A stretch of 64,000 bases of DNA from CAYZXL01 sp964482435 (GTDB lineage: Bacteria > Auribacterota > JABMQX01): NCBI GenBank assembly GCA_964482435.1, contig CAYZXL010000006.1:62001-126000 (forward strand), written 5' to 3'. The notes under the pieces were generated by a model. That model saw nothing but the letters and a program-made list of their open reading frames with translations. It made no database searches and was not told where the DNA came from. The position numbers and the translations under genes are program-made. This document shows, piece by piece, positions 15,579 through 24,485 of this stretch. Each line of letters starts with the position of its first letter. Position 1 is the first letter of the stretch.

Positions 15579-16649
15579 ATGAAAGAGAAATCTTACAAGG
15601 CTGCCATCCTTGTTGCGCCAGAGCAAATCCGCCTGGAGTCTCGCCCTGCGCCCGAACTCTCGAGAGGCGAAGTCGCGGTCCGAGTCGCGTATGCAGGCGT
15701 CTGCGGAACAGACATCGCCATCTGCTCCGGGGGATATGTCGTGCCGCTGCCCGTTGTCCTCGGACACGAATTCACGGGGCATGTGTCCGACGTGGGAGAG
15801 GATGCTCCGCCGGACCTTATCGGGAAATTGGTGACCGCGGAGATCAACAATACATGTTTGAGCTATGACCGCGCTGAAAAATGCCCGGCTTGTCGTCGGG
15901 GATTCCCCAATCACTGCACACAAAGGACGGTCCTGGGAATTGTCCGGTGCGACGGGGCTTTTGCAGAGATCCTCCGCCTTCCCTTCCGCAACGTCCACGT
16001 TCTGCCTGACACCATTTCGCCCCGGGAAGGGATTTTTGTAGAACCGCTGGCTGCTGCCATGCAGACGTTTGAGCTTTCGCCCGTCGGAGAAGGAGAGGTG
16101 GTAGTCGTGCTCGGAGTCGGAAGGCTCGGCATGCTCCTGTGCGCAGTCGCAAAAGAGAGAGACGCGAGGGTCGTGGCCGTGGACCCGAATGAGGACGCGC
16201 TCGAAAGAGCAAGGAACTTCGGAGCCGATCACGCCCTTCTCGGAAGTGCGGAGGAGGCGGCGCCGGAGGTCAAGCGGCTGACCCAGGGCCTCGGCGCCGA
16301 CATGGTGATTGATGCGACGGGCAACCCGGAGGGACTCAACGACGCTCTGAGATTGGTCCGCCCTCGCGGAACAGTTGCTCTCAAGACGACGTGCGGTCTG
16401 CCATCTTCTCCGCTTGACGCGACGCCAATCGTCGTGGACGAGATTCGGATTCAGGGCTCCCGCTGCGGTCCTTTCGCAAAAGCGATTGAGATGATTAGCA
16501 ACAAGCGAATCAACGTCGCGTCCCTCATCTCAAGCGTATTCCCCTTGGATGGCCTGAAGGAGGCGATAGAAGCCGCAAGACGAGAGACGAAAATCCTGGT
16601 CGCAACTTCCCACGCCGCGCCAGTCGCCGTGAAAGCCTTGGCCTCCTGA
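15579..16649 (+). CDS. Zinc-dependent alcohol/polyol dehydrogenase (MDR superfamily)
   Basis: Chosen start ATG 15579 gives a 356-residue protein, the usual family length; AGGGAGA lies upstream. Catalytic zinc ligands are visible as GVCGTD (Cys), GHEFTGH (His/Glu), and the structural zinc loop is a four-Cys lobe with spacing seen in CLSYDRAEKCPACRRGF...C. The Rossmann segment VVLGVGRLGML (about 180) and an acidic residue after VVAVD indicate NAD preference. It resembles sorbitol, threonine and polyol dehydrogenases. The gene is divergent from the sugar ABC operon, with a shared gap of about 150 bases, so it likely oxidises the imported compound or a product of the isomerase (inference). Confidence 0.88.
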   Translation: MKEKSYKAAILVAPEQIRLESRPAPELSRGEVAVRVAYAGVCGTDIAICSGGYVVPLPVVLGHEFTGHVSDVGEDAPPDLIGKLVTAEINNTCLSYDRAEKCPACRRGFPNHCTQRTVLGIVRCDGAFAEILRLPFRNVHVLPDTISPREGIFVEPLAAAMQTFELSPVGEGEVVVVLGVGRLGMLLCAVAKERDARVVAVDPNEDALERARNFGADHALLGSAEEAAPEVKRLTQGLGADMVIDATGNPEGLNDALRLVRPRGTVALKTTCGLPSSPLDATPIVVDEIRIQGSRCGPFAKAIEMISNKRINVASLISSVFPLDGLKEAIEAARRETKILVATSHAAPVAVKALAS

Positions 16650-16674
16650 CGCAAGGCATCCTGCGCAAAAGCGG

Positions 16675-17784
16675 TCAGCGCCCCTCGGCGGAAATCCGGC
16701 TGCGGCCCTCGGCGGACGACTCAATCCAGGCGCCGCCGAGGACAGTCTCGCTCTGGTAGAAAACGGCCGCCTGCCCGGGGGCGATGGCGCGCTCCGGCTT
16801 CTCGAAGACGACGCGAACCCGGCCGCCGTCGAGAGGAGTCACGAGGGCTTTCGTGCCGGGATGGTTGTATCGGACTTTGACGTCCGCCTGAATCGGCTCT
16901 TCGGGTGCGCTGCCCGAAACCCAAACGGCCTCTTTCGCCACAAGCTCGCTCTTGAACAATTCCTCATCCGTTCCGGCGACGATGCTGTTGTCTTCGGCGT
17001 CTATGGAAAGGACATAGAGCGGCTTGTCGCTGGCAATCCCCATTCCTCGACGCTGGCCGATAGTATAAAGAGCGATGCTTCCGTGCCGGCCAATCTCGTT
17101 CCCCTTCGTGTCGTAGATTGGACCCGGGCGAAGCTTCTCGGGAATCGATTTCGTCAAGAACGACTCATATCGGTTCTCGGCGACGAAACACACTTCCTGG
17201 CTCTCGGGCTTTCCGTGAACCTTCAGGCCGAGCTCGCCCGCCAGCCGCCGCACCTCCTCCTTTGTCATCTCGCCGAGAGGAAAGATAATCTTACCGAGCA
17301 TCTCCTGCGTCAGCATGTAGAGAAAGTACGACTGATCCTTCGTCCCGTCCGCGCCTTTGCGGAGGAGAAAAGACCCGTCCTCTCTTTTCTCAATGCGCGC
17401 GTAATGGCCCGTCGCGACGTAGTCCACGTCGAGGATTTTCGCCAGACGCAAAAGCTCCGGAAACTTCAGCTCGCGGTTGCAGACGATGCAGGGGTTGGGT
17501 GTTCGACCGGAGACGTACTCGTCGCAAAAATAATCAATCACCGCCTGACGGAACTTCTGCCGACGATTGACCGCGTAGAAGCGTACGTCGAGTTGATGGC
17601 AGACCGACCTGGCGTCCTCGACGGCCTGCGCACCGCAGCAAGCATCGGCTCGTTGGGCGTCGAACTCTCGAGGGAGAAGCACAAGAGTAACGCCGAGGAC
17701 TTCGTATCCCTGCTTCTTGAGGAGGGCAGCCGCGACGCTGCTGTCCACCCCTCCGCTCATTCCAACGATGACTTTCTTGCTCAT
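16675..17784 (-). CDS. mnmA: tRNA-specific 2-thiouridylase MnmA
   Basis: The 369-residue protein starts with the PP-loop VIVGMSGGVDSSVAAAL (residues 5-21), has the first catalytic Cys in TPNPCIVCN (about 103) and the second in SQEVCFV (about 198), and shows the GTKDQSYFLY and YTIGQRRGMGI motifs. It installs the 2-thio group on U34 of Lys, Glu and Gln tRNAs using a sulfur relay from a cysteine desulfurase. The last 12 residues (a duplicated AEGRSRIS-type tail) exceed the usual end. It is followed closely by the convergent dehydrogenase gene. Confidence 0.96.
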   Translation of the reverse strand: MSKKVIVGMSGGVDSSVAAALLKKQGYEVLGVTLVLLPREFDAQRADACCGAQAVEDARSVCHQLDVRFYAVNRRQKFRQAVIDYFCDEYVSGRTPNPCIVCNRELKFPELLRLAKILDVDYVATGHYARIEKREDGSFLLRKGADGTKDQSYFLYMLTQEMLGKIIFPLGEMTKEEVRRLAGELGLKVHGKPESQEVCFVAENRYESFLTKSIPEKLRPGPIYDTKGNEIGRHGSIALYTIGQRRGMGIASDKPLYVLSIDAEDNSIVAGTDEELFKSELVAKEAVWVSGSAPEEPIQADVKVRYNHPGTKALVTPLDGGRVRVVFEKPERAIAPGQAAVFYQSETVLGGAWIESSAEGRSRISAEGR

Positions 17785-17790
17785 ACTGGG

Positions 17791-17830
17791 ATAACCGCAG
17801 AGGTTGCTGAGAACGCAGAAGAAAAGGGAC
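17791..17830. repeat. Short CGCAGAG-type repeat
   Basis: ACCGCAGAGGTTGCTGAGA followed by ACGCAGAAGA is a degenerate member of the CRCAGAG array family seen at 10877, 19857 and 23046. Confidence 0.5.
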
Positions 17831-17841
17831 CTCGCCGAGCC

Positions 17842-19650
17842 TCACGGTGACTCCGGATAAGCATATCCCATGTCCACGCCGTTTTGCCCGGCGCCGCGGC
17901 AGGGGGAAGCGTCCTGAAGCCTGTAGTTGTTCTCGTCGGGGGCGACGAAAAGCGGGTCGTCGTTGATGTTCCCCTCGCCGGGGAAAAGAGGATCTCCCTG
18001 GAGGTCGCAGAAAGTTATGCTGATGTCCTCGATTGGATAGTCCGTCTGAACGGCTCGGTCGTGGTCCCAGAGGATGCAGTTGGTAACGTAGTATTTGATA
18101 ACGGCGTCCGGGTCGTTGTATTTGTTCCTCGATTGGACGCTGACGCGGTTTCGGACAATGGTGACCCTGTCCGCGTAAACGTCCGTTCCGTCTCCTTTGG
18201 CAGAAATGCCGTAGTCGTTGTCGAAGATCAGACAGTTCTTGATGTGCGGCGCTCCGTAGAAGACGCTGATGCCCTTGTCGAGGAAGCCGTGAATGATGCA
18301 GTTCTCGATGACGGGCGTTGAGCTGAGGGTATCTATCCCGTCGTCGCCACCGATGGCAAAAACGGTGTTCGTGACGGACATGTTCCCCTGGCCGTGAAGG
18401 TAGAGCGGGTCGTTATCGGCGACATCGCCGCCCATGGGCATCTCGATGAAGAAGCATCTGTCTATCGAAATGTCGGTGTCAACGACCTCCATCCCCATTT
18501 CTGAACGCGCAAGGAGACAGTGCGTAAACCTCAAATTCCCGTTTGTGCTGTAGAGGCCCTTTCCGTAATTGTCCATGAAATTGGAGTAATCGAACTCGAT
18601 CTCCGCGTGATTCACGCGCACAACCGGTCCTTTTGCGGTGTGCCCGGCGCCGGGCGAATCGCCGCCCCGGATGAAGAACGTGCCGCGGTAGATGGATTTA
18701 GCGGTGGTATCCGAATGCGAAATCTCTCCCCAGGGAGCATCAGGATTCGCCGCCGCAAAAAGGACCGGGTGCTCGACGGTGCCGAGGCACTCGACGGTTC
18801 CGTAAACGAAAATGGATTTCTTCGGGTCGAGGAGAATGATTGTGTCGGGATAGATTCGCAGCATAAGGCCGGCGGGAACGGTTACGTGTCCCGTCACGTG
18901 AACAATGCCGTCCGCTGGCTTCCATACGGTTAGCGGCTTGGTAAGCTGACCGCTCACTACCACCTGGGCCGACGAAGACCCGAGGCTCAGAATTACCTTT
19001 TCGGCCGTGCTGTCCTGGAAGGTCGCGGCAATCACTGCCTCGCCTTCTCCCTGAACCGTCAAAAGACCGCTTGCCACGCCGTTGTGAACGGGCAGCGTTT
19101 GCGGCGAGAGGGAGACGCCGCTGGTGGTGGACAACGCGACCTGTCCGTCCCACACCTCCAAATCCACGGAGCCATCGGGTCGGAGGATCTCGATGCGTAT
19201 CGCGCTGGGCAAGCCCGAGATGGCGCAGGCAGGCATCATGGTGCGCAGACGGGGAAATTCCTGGAGTTCCTCGGAGCTTGTTATGAACAGTCCCTTCCGG
19301 GAAACCCGCGGGATGGAGAAGTACTGCGTCTCCACGTCCGGCGTGTAGGTGCTATCCGTAGCCTCCCATTGCCCCTCGCCATTGAGTACCAGCAACGAGG
19401 TCTTCTGAAAACCCGGACAGAGCCACCTGACCATCAGGTCATCCTCGACCCGCACGACGGCGATGGCTTCGTCCGAAGCGGAAGTGTCCGGCCTGCCAGC
19501 CCAGAGACCTTGTGGCAATGCCACGCTCAGGAACAAGACCACCCACGAAATCGCTGCCGCCGGCCAGAGAAGACACCTTTCTGTACGCCGGTGTGCTTGT
19601 GACATCGGATGCCGATTTGAGGCTCTGTGCGTCAGCGCGACAGGCTGCAT
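17842..19650 (-). CDS. Secreted right-handed beta-helix repeat protein
   Basis: The ATG at 19650 is preceded by GAGAGGT at good spacing; a later Met at 19605 would give a shorter leader. An n-region of about 27 residues precedes a hydrophobic signal (about residues 35-51, ending near GLWAG). Residues about 60-240 form a beta-sandwich region. Then a right-handed parallel beta-helix follows (about 260-560) with Asn-rich turns such as ENCIIHG, IKNCLIFDND and VTNCILWDHD, and the C-terminal closing formula of this class (DDPLFVAPDENNYRLQ, SPCRGAGQNGVDMGYAYP). Such proteins are extracellular and often bind or cleave polysaccharides; no catalytic triad is evident. It shares the closing formula with the genes at 55509 and 61702. 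Confidence 0.8.
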   Translation of the reverse strand: MQPVALTHRASNRHPMSQAHRRTERCLLWPAAAISWVVLFLSVALPQGLWAGRPDTSASDEAIAVVRVEDDLMVRWLCPGFQKTSLLVLNGEGQWEATDSTYTPDVETQYFSIPRVSRKGLFITSSEELQEFPRLRTMMPACAISGLPSAIRIEILRPDGSVDLEVWDGQVALSTTSGVSLSPQTLPVHNGVASGLLTVQGEGEAVIAATFQDSTAEKVILSLGSSSAQVVVSGQLTKPLTVWKPADGIVHVTGHVTVPAGLMLRIYPDTIILLDPKKSIFVYGTVECLGTVEHPVLFAAANPDAPWGEISHSDTTAKSIYRGTFFIRGGDSPGAGHTAKGPVVRVNHAEIEFDYSNFMDNYGKGLYSTNGNLRFTHCLLARSEMGMEVVDTDISIDRCFFIEMPMGGDVADNDPLYLHGQGNMSVTNTVFAIGGDDGIDTLSSTPVIENCIIHGFLDKGISVFYGAPHIKNCLIFDNDYGISAKGDGTDVYADRVTIVRNRVSVQSRNKYNDPDAVIKYYVTNCILWDHDRAVQTDYPIEDISITFCDLQGDPLFPGEGNINDDPLFVAPDENNYRLQDASPCRGAGQNGVDMGYAYPESP

Positions 19651-19856
19651 GTTGAAACCTCTCGAATCAAATCCTCGAAAAAAGAGCGACATTTTCGTGT
19701 CTCCAAATGCCTTTTGCGAGGCCCGTGTTATTATTATACCCTATCCTCGCTCCGAAAGCCATCCCCAAAAGACGCTGACGTGGAAAGCCTCAGTCGTGTG
19801 CGGCAGAGCTTTTGCGGGATCGCAGGGTCGGGCCGCCCACGGCTGAAATACGCAAC

Positions 19857-19937
19857 CCCAGAGCACGCGGAGGCCGCAGAGGGAAGTCTCCGTTGCCCTT
19901 TCCATTCTCTGCGTCCTCTGTGTCCTCTGCTGCGAAA
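19857..19937. repeat. CGCAGAG/CTCTGCG inverted array
   Basis: CACGCGGAGGCCGCAGAGG on the left is mirrored by TTCTCTGCGTCCTCTGTGTC and CTCTGCTGCGAA on the right, forming an inverted array around a short centre. It directly abuts dispersed repeat copy B. Confidence 0.6.
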
Positions 19938-19942
19938 ATAAG

Positions 19943-20132
19943 CGCTACGCGGTCACCATTTGGACGAGAACTCTTTCTCCCGCCGAAGGCGGGAAGGACG
20001 CAAAGAAGCAAGCCCCATGAATTCGTGGCGTCTTAGCGTCTTGGCGAGAAAAAAGACGGTTGATAGAAAGATTTTCATCGTCTTCGGGTGAACGAAGTTC
20101 ATGAGAAACTGCGGTTCGTTCCCGCCGGGACT
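19943..20132. repeat. Dispersed repeat of about 200 bp, copy B
   Basis: Same order of conserved blocks as copy A at 1675-1880, with about a dozen substitutions and a small change where copy B has CCGCCGAAGGCGGG in place of CGCAAAGCCGCG. The complete gap 19693-20356 holds only this repeat, the CGCAGAG array and no supported gene. Confidence 0.8.
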
Positions 20133-20356
20133 CACGGGTCACGATGCAGGGCAGAAACGGCTTGACTTCGGGTTCGCCACGTGTGAAAAAGACACGGCGT
20201 CGAGAATCACCGACAGGTCGTTTCCACCACGACGTACTGCCGAAACCCGCCGATTAGCGGCCGGGTGATTCGGTTGACGGGAAGAAACGACGGCTGGTGG
20301 GTCATACCGCCAGCCGGTCATGTTCGACGCGAAGTTGCGGAACTCAGGAGGAGGAT

Positions 20357-20866
20357 ATGAGCAGGACAAAAGCAGTCGTATTTGCATTGACTCTCGCTAT
20401 CGCGGCTATCGTTGGCGTCAGCTACCTGACGCCGCTGCTTCGAGGGGAAGAAGCCAGGGGCCGCACTTCGAGCGTCGGCACCCCGCCAACGGAAGCCTAC
20501 ACGACGTACAACTGGCAGCACGTCCGCATGGATGAAATGGAGCTTAGCAAGCTCGGTGGCGGCTCTGTTGAAGAGGGGTTGAACGCCCTCGGCGACGAGG
20601 GATATGAGTTGTTCATCGTCACGTCTGTAATCGAATCGGGCGGGGCTGGCTATCACTTCTTCAAGCGTCCTCCCTGGGATAAGCCGTTTCCTCGCTTGAA
20701 GCTCGGGTATAAGCGAGCGGATACCAAAGAGATTACGGAGCTGGGTGGCGGTTCGTACAAGGACGGCTTGACCAAGATGGAGAAAGAGTGGTGGGAACTC
20801 GTCGCCGTCACCGTGAAAAAGGATGGCGGCGTCGGATACCACTACTTCATGCGCCCGAAGCGATGA
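20357..20866 (+). CDS. Secreted protein with two DUF4177-like repeats
   Basis: ATG 20357 has a very strong ribosome-binding site (AGGAGGAGG, 6 bases upstream). The 169-residue product has an N-terminal membrane or signal segment (residues 5-27) and two copies of a module of about 55 residues. Each copy has a L-G-G-G-S line, a Gly-rich start of a helix and a final GYELFIVT...GYHFFKRP or WWELVAVT...GYHYFMRP strand pair. The L-x-x-x-G-[WY]-E-L-[VF] pattern is that of DUF4177, a small alpha/beta domain of unknown function. It stands alone in front of the bioB cluster. Confidence 0.7.
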   Translation: MSRTKAVVFALTLAIAAIVGVSYLTPLLRGEEARGRTSSVGTPPTEAYTTYNWQHVRMDEMELSKLGGGSVEEGLNALGDEGYELFIVTSVIESGGAGYHFFKRPPWDKPFPRLKLGYKRADTKEITELGGGSYKDGLTKMEKEWWELVAVTVKKDGGVGYHYFMRPKR

Positions 20867-21109
20867 TTGTCTTCCTGGCGGCGAGCGAACGGTTCGGGGC
20901 ATTCACGTCCCCCTTCCGGCACCGCCTTCCAAGCAAGAAGTCCCCAGGAGGTGGGACATTGGGCTCTGGGGCACCGCGCCGACAGGGCAGTGCCGACCGT
21001 GGTGACGAGCGTTAACGCGCCGGCGTCGGCTGGCAGTTCTTCTTCCACCTGAAGGATGATCCCCATTCTACCTCGCAGAGACAGCCTGGCCCCTTCACCC
21101 TTTTCCGCC

Positions 21110-21138
21110 TTGGAATTGTTCAGTCACCCTGGTATGAT
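21110..21138 (+). promoter_or_regulatory. Promoter of the bioB cluster
   Basis: TTGGAA (21110-21115), 17 bases, TATGAT (21133-21138), 45 bases before the TTG start of bioB. No obvious BirA-type inverted operator is visible. The remaining gap 20867-21109 shows no gene or repeat. Confidence 0.6.
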
Positions 21139-21183
21139 CCTTAACAATTCAGAAAGCGAGTTAGGTCTGGGAGGGCGCGACTC

Positions 21184-22311
21184 TTGGAACGCATTCACCA
21201 GCTTCCAAAAAGGCTAATCAGTGGGGAACTGCTCTCAAAAGAGGAGGCGCTGGAGCTATGTCCCGCGGAAGGCGGAATTGACCTTCTGGAGTTGGTGTGG
21301 GCGGCGAACCGGGTTCGGGAGCACTTTTTCGGAAAGAGGGTCACCTTCTGCTCGATTATCAACGCGAAGTCCGGGAGGTGTCCGGCAGACTGTATTTTCT
21401 GTGCGCAATCGTCGAGGTATCGCACAGAGATCGAAGTTTATCCGATGATGAAGAAGCCGGAGCTTTCAGACGCAATAAGGGGAGCGGCTGTTGACGGAGT
21501 GGAGCACGTCGGGATTGTGACGAGCGGGGTCAACCCGCCGACGGGGAACGAGCTTGAGGTGCTCCTCGAATGCGTCGCGGAGGTCCTGAGAGACAGGACG
21601 GTCAAGATGTGCTGCTCGCTCGGGCAAATTGACCAAAAGCGCGCGCGGCTCCTCAAGGAAGCCGGAGTTACGCGGTATCATCACAACCTTGAGACATCGC
21701 GCTCCTTCTACAGGAACATCTCGAAGGTGATTGATTATGAGAGCAAGCTCGCCACCGTGCGGGCGGCGAAGAGCGCTGGACTGGAGACGTGCTGCGGAGG
21801 AATTTTCGGCCTTGGCGAGAGATGGGAGGATCGGGTGGACCTGGCGGTGACCGTTCGTGAGCTCAACGTGGATTCTGTGCCGCTGAACTTTCTGCGACCT
21901 GTCAAGGGAACGCCCCTGGGCGAGGCGACGCCCTTGAACCCGCGAGAAGCCCTGCGGATAATCGCTCTTGTCCGGCTGCTGCTGCCGGACAAGACGATAA
22001 AAGTCTGCGGCGGGCGTGAGTTCGTTCTGCGAGATCTGCAGAGCTGGATGTATCACGCGGGGGCGAATGGGGCGATTTTAGGCAACTATCTCACGACGCT
22101 GGGGAGGCCGCCAGAGGAGGATTTACAGATGGTCAAGGACCTCGGAATGGAGGCCGCAACGTGCCGAGAGTCTTCTGTCCTGGCGCGCACGAGTGACCTC
22201 GCATCGCAGCTTGAGAAATCTGTCGCGGAGAATCGGGCCTCTCAAAGCCAGCGTAGCGGCCCGCGCCCAACGGAACCTTCTGCGACTTCTGGACGGAGGC
22301 GTCGAGGATGA
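21184..22311 (+). CDS. bioB: Biotin synthase (radical SAM)
   Basis: The radical-SAM cluster motif is CPADCIFC (about residues 67-74), following NAKSGR as in all BioB. The ligands of the auxiliary [2Fe-2S] cluster appear in VKMCCSLG and ETCCGGIFGLGE, and the Arg ligand in VCGGREF. BioB inserts sulfur into dethiobiotin. The start is TTG at 21184 with GGGAGG 10 bases upstream; no better start exists. The last 45 residues are a Ser/Arg-rich extension not needed by the family. The stop overlaps the ATG of the following reductase gene (ATGA), so the two are co-translated. Confidence 0.95.
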   Translation: MERIHQLPKRLISGELLSKEEALELCPAEGGIDLLELVWAANRVREHFFGKRVTFCSIINAKSGRCPADCIFCAQSSRYRTEIEVYPMMKKPELSDAIRGAAVDGVEHVGIVTSGVNPPTGNELEVLLECVAEVLRDRTVKMCCSLGQIDQKRARLLKEAGVTRYHHNLETSRSFYRNISKVIDYESKLATVRAAKSAGLETCCGGIFGLGERWEDRVDLAVTVRELNVDSVPLNFLRPVKGTPLGEATPLNPREALRIIALVRLLLPDKTIKVCGGREFVLRDLQSWMYHAGANGAILGNYLTTLGRPPEEDLQMVKDLGMEAATCRESSVLARTSDLASQLEKSVAENRASQSQRSGPRPTEPSATSGRRRRG

Positions 22312-23042
22312 AAGGCTGGACAGCCATCGTTACAGGCGCTTCACGAGGATTGGGGAAAGCCATTGCTCTGGCTTTCGCGCGAGAAGGAACAAAGGTCGCA
22401 TTGATTTGCCGCAGGAATTATGCGGATGCCCGCGATGTTGCTCGGCACATCGAGAGAGAAGATGGCACGGCGTGGCCTTACGCCTGCGACGTTTCGGATA
22501 GCGGCGCCGTCGAGCAGACGGTTGACGACGTGTTTCAGCGTGCAGGGAGCATCGAGGTTCTGGTGAACAACGCGGGCATATCGCACTCGTCGCTGCTTTT
22601 GAAGACGGATGAGGCGACATGGGACGAGGTCGTCGGGACGAATCTGACTGGCGCTTTCAACTGCACCAGGGCTGTGATTCGGTACATGCTCAGGGGAGAG
22701 AATGGGCGGATCGTCAATGTGGGTTCTGCGTCGGCGATGCGGGGGATGGCGGGGGCGGCTGCTTACTGCGCCTCGAAGGCGGGTCTGATTGGTCTGACCC
22801 TCTCGACAGCGAAGGAGTACGGGCGAAAGAATATTGCCGTCAACGCGATTCTTCCGGGCTATATGCCGACTGAAATGGGAGAAGCGATGTCGGCCGACAC
22901 CAGGGAGGCAATCCTGTCGGAAAACGTTCTCGGCCGAGGCTCGACGGCGGAGGAGGTTGCTGGATTTGTCGTGCGGCTCGTTCAAATGGATGGAGTCTCG
23001 GGACAGGTTTTCAATCTCGACAGCCGTCCGTGGCTAAGGTGA
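22308..23042 (+). CDS. Short-chain dehydrogenase, 3-oxoacyl-ACP reductase-like (FabG paralogue)
   Basis: The 244-residue protein has the classical SDR layout: nucleotide-binding TGASRGLG (residues 9-16), NNAGIS (about 85), catalytic Ser in VGSAS (about 138), YCASK (about 151-155) and PGYMPTEM. A basic RR after VALIC suggests NADPH use. FabG enzymes reduce 3-oxoacyl-ACP. Coupling to bioB and to a ketosynthase gene suggests a dedicated role in making the pimeloyl chain for biotin (inference), not housekeeping fatty-acid synthesis. Confidence 0.9.
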   Translation: MKGWTAIVTGASRGLGKAIALAFAREGTKVALICRRNYADARDVARHIEREDGTAWPYACDVSDSGAVEQTVDDVFQRAGSIEVLVNNAGISHSSLLLKTDEATWDEVVGTNLTGAFNCTRAVIRYMLRGENGRIVNVGSASAMRGMAGAAAYCASKAGLIGLTLSTAKEYGRKNIAVNAILPGYMPTEMGEAMSADTREAILSENVLGRGSTAEEVAGFVVRLVQMDGVSGQVFNLDSRPWLR

Positions 23043-23045
23043 AGA

Positions 23046-23122
23046 TTAACCGCAGAGAACGCAGAGAACACAGGGACGCGGTCGTTCTTCTGTCTGTGCG
23101 TTCTCTCTGACCCCTGTGGTGA
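23046..23122. repeat. CGCAGAG inverted array between fabG- and fabF-like genes
   Basis: ACCGCAGAGAACGCAGAGA then ACACAGGG is mirrored by CTGTGCGTTCTCTCTGA and CCCCTGTGGT, so the 77 bp can form a hairpin within the operon. It reaches the alternative GTG start of the next gene. Confidence 0.65.
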
Positions 23123-23130
23123 ATGAAGAG

Positions 23131-24420
23131 ATGCGTGAGAGAAAGCGAGTCGTCATAACAGGCGTTGGGGCGATAACCGCCCTCGGAAGGTCGGCCGCGG
23201 AGATGTGGACGAACATCGCCGCGGGGAAAACCGGGGTGCGATACCTCGACGAGAGTTCCTTCTGCGTGCCGCTGGGGGCGAGACCGGATTATGATGCCAT
23301 TGCCAGGTTCGGGGAGATGGACCCGTGCTGTGGTCTGGCGCTCCACGCGGCGGAGGAAGCGGTGAGGGACGCGGGCCTTTCGGAAGATGAAATCCGGAGC
23401 ATGGATGTCATTTTCGGGACAAGCAAGGGGGGCATCAGGACCTTCGAGGCGGCCAACCGTTGTCTGCTCTCAGCTTCTCCAGCGTCGGCTCGCTCCGCGC
23501 TTTTCTTAGCGGGTGAGCGCGCGGAAAACCGTCATGACGAGAAGGGTAACGGCCAGCGACCAGTTTCGCGGTCGTTCCTGGGCGATTTTTTGACCAACGC
23601 GGCTTGCAACCGAATTGCAGAGCATTTTGGCTGTCGAGGCGTCAGGCTCAACTTCGTGTCCGCTTGCGCGACGGGTACACATTCCATTCTCATGGCAGCG
23701 AGGCGGGTCGCGCGGAGAAGGTCTAAGATGGTGCTGGCGGGGAGCAGTGAGGCGTCGCTGACTCCACTGATAGTGGCGGCGTTCGACAAAATGGGCGTTC
23801 TCTCGCACAGGACGGAGGAGCCGTCTGCCGCCGTGAGACCGTACGATGCTCGTCGGGACGGTTTTGTGATTGGCGAAGGAAGCGGGGCGCTCGTCGTCGA
23901 ATCGCTGGAATCGGCTCTCTCGCGCGGCGCGAGAATCCGAGCGGAAATAACGGGCTGGGCTTTCGGGTGCGAGGCTTACCACGTCGCCTCTATGGACCCC
24001 AGCGGCGAAAGCGTTGCGTCAGCCATCCGGTCTGCGCTTGAGAAGGCAGGATTGACACCCAAGGACCTGCACTACGTCAACAGCCACGGTACCGCGACGA
24101 GGCAAAACGATGTGGCCGAGACGAGAGCACTCAAGCTCGCTCTGGGCAAAAGCGCGTACGACATTCCAATCAGCTCGACGAAACCAATGACCGGTCATCT
24201 TCTGGGCGCCACAGGCAGCGTCGAAGCAATCATCACCGTCCTCGCCATCGAGAAGGGCTTTGTCCCCCCGACGATCAACCTCACCGACCCGGACGCCGAA
24301 TGCGACTTGAATTACACGCCTCGGGTCGGCCTAAAACGAGAAATCGAGCACGCCCTGACTCTCAACTACGGCTTCGGCGGCCAGATCGCTGGCATCATTA
24401 TCAGCGAGCATCACGCATGA
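23131..24420 (+). CDS. Beta-ketoacyl-ACP synthase (FabF/KAS II-like paralogue)
   Basis: Starting at ATG 23131 the protein begins MRERKRVVITGVGAIT, the usual FabF opening; an in-frame GTG at 23116 lies inside a repeat and is less likely. The condensing-enzyme triad is present: Cys in SACATGTHSI, His in SHGTATRQND and His in KPMTGHLLGATGS. A loop of about 30 residues after IRTFEAANR (with AGERAENRHDEK) is longer than in standard FabF. The enzyme extends acyl-ACP with malonyl-ACP. Its place after bioB and a fabG-like gene points to a specialised chain, most simply the pimeloyl precursor of biotin (inference). Confidence 0.9.
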   Translation: MRERKRVVITGVGAITALGRSAAEMWTNIAAGKTGVRYLDESSFCVPLGARPDYDAIARFGEMDPCCGLALHAAEEAVRDAGLSEDEIRSMDVIFGTSKGGIRTFEAANRCLLSASPASARSALFLAGERAENRHDEKGNGQRPVSRSFLGDFLTNAACNRIAEHFGCRGVRLNFVSACATGTHSILMAARRVARRRSKMVLAGSSEASLTPLIVAAFDKMGVLSHRTEEPSAAVRPYDARRDGFVIGEGSGALVVESLESALSRGARIRAEITGWAFGCEAYHVASMDPSGESVASAIRSALEKAGLTPKDLHYVNSHGTATRQNDVAETRALKLALGKSAYDIPISSTKPMTGHLLGATGSVEAIITVLAIEKGFVPPTINLTDPDAECDLNYTPRVGLKREIEHALTLNYGFGGQIAGIIISEHHA

Positions 24421-24485
24421 CCGAACGAGACAGTGGGCATGGCGCCGACCATGGGAGCGTAAAAGAACATTGCACGCGGCTCCCG

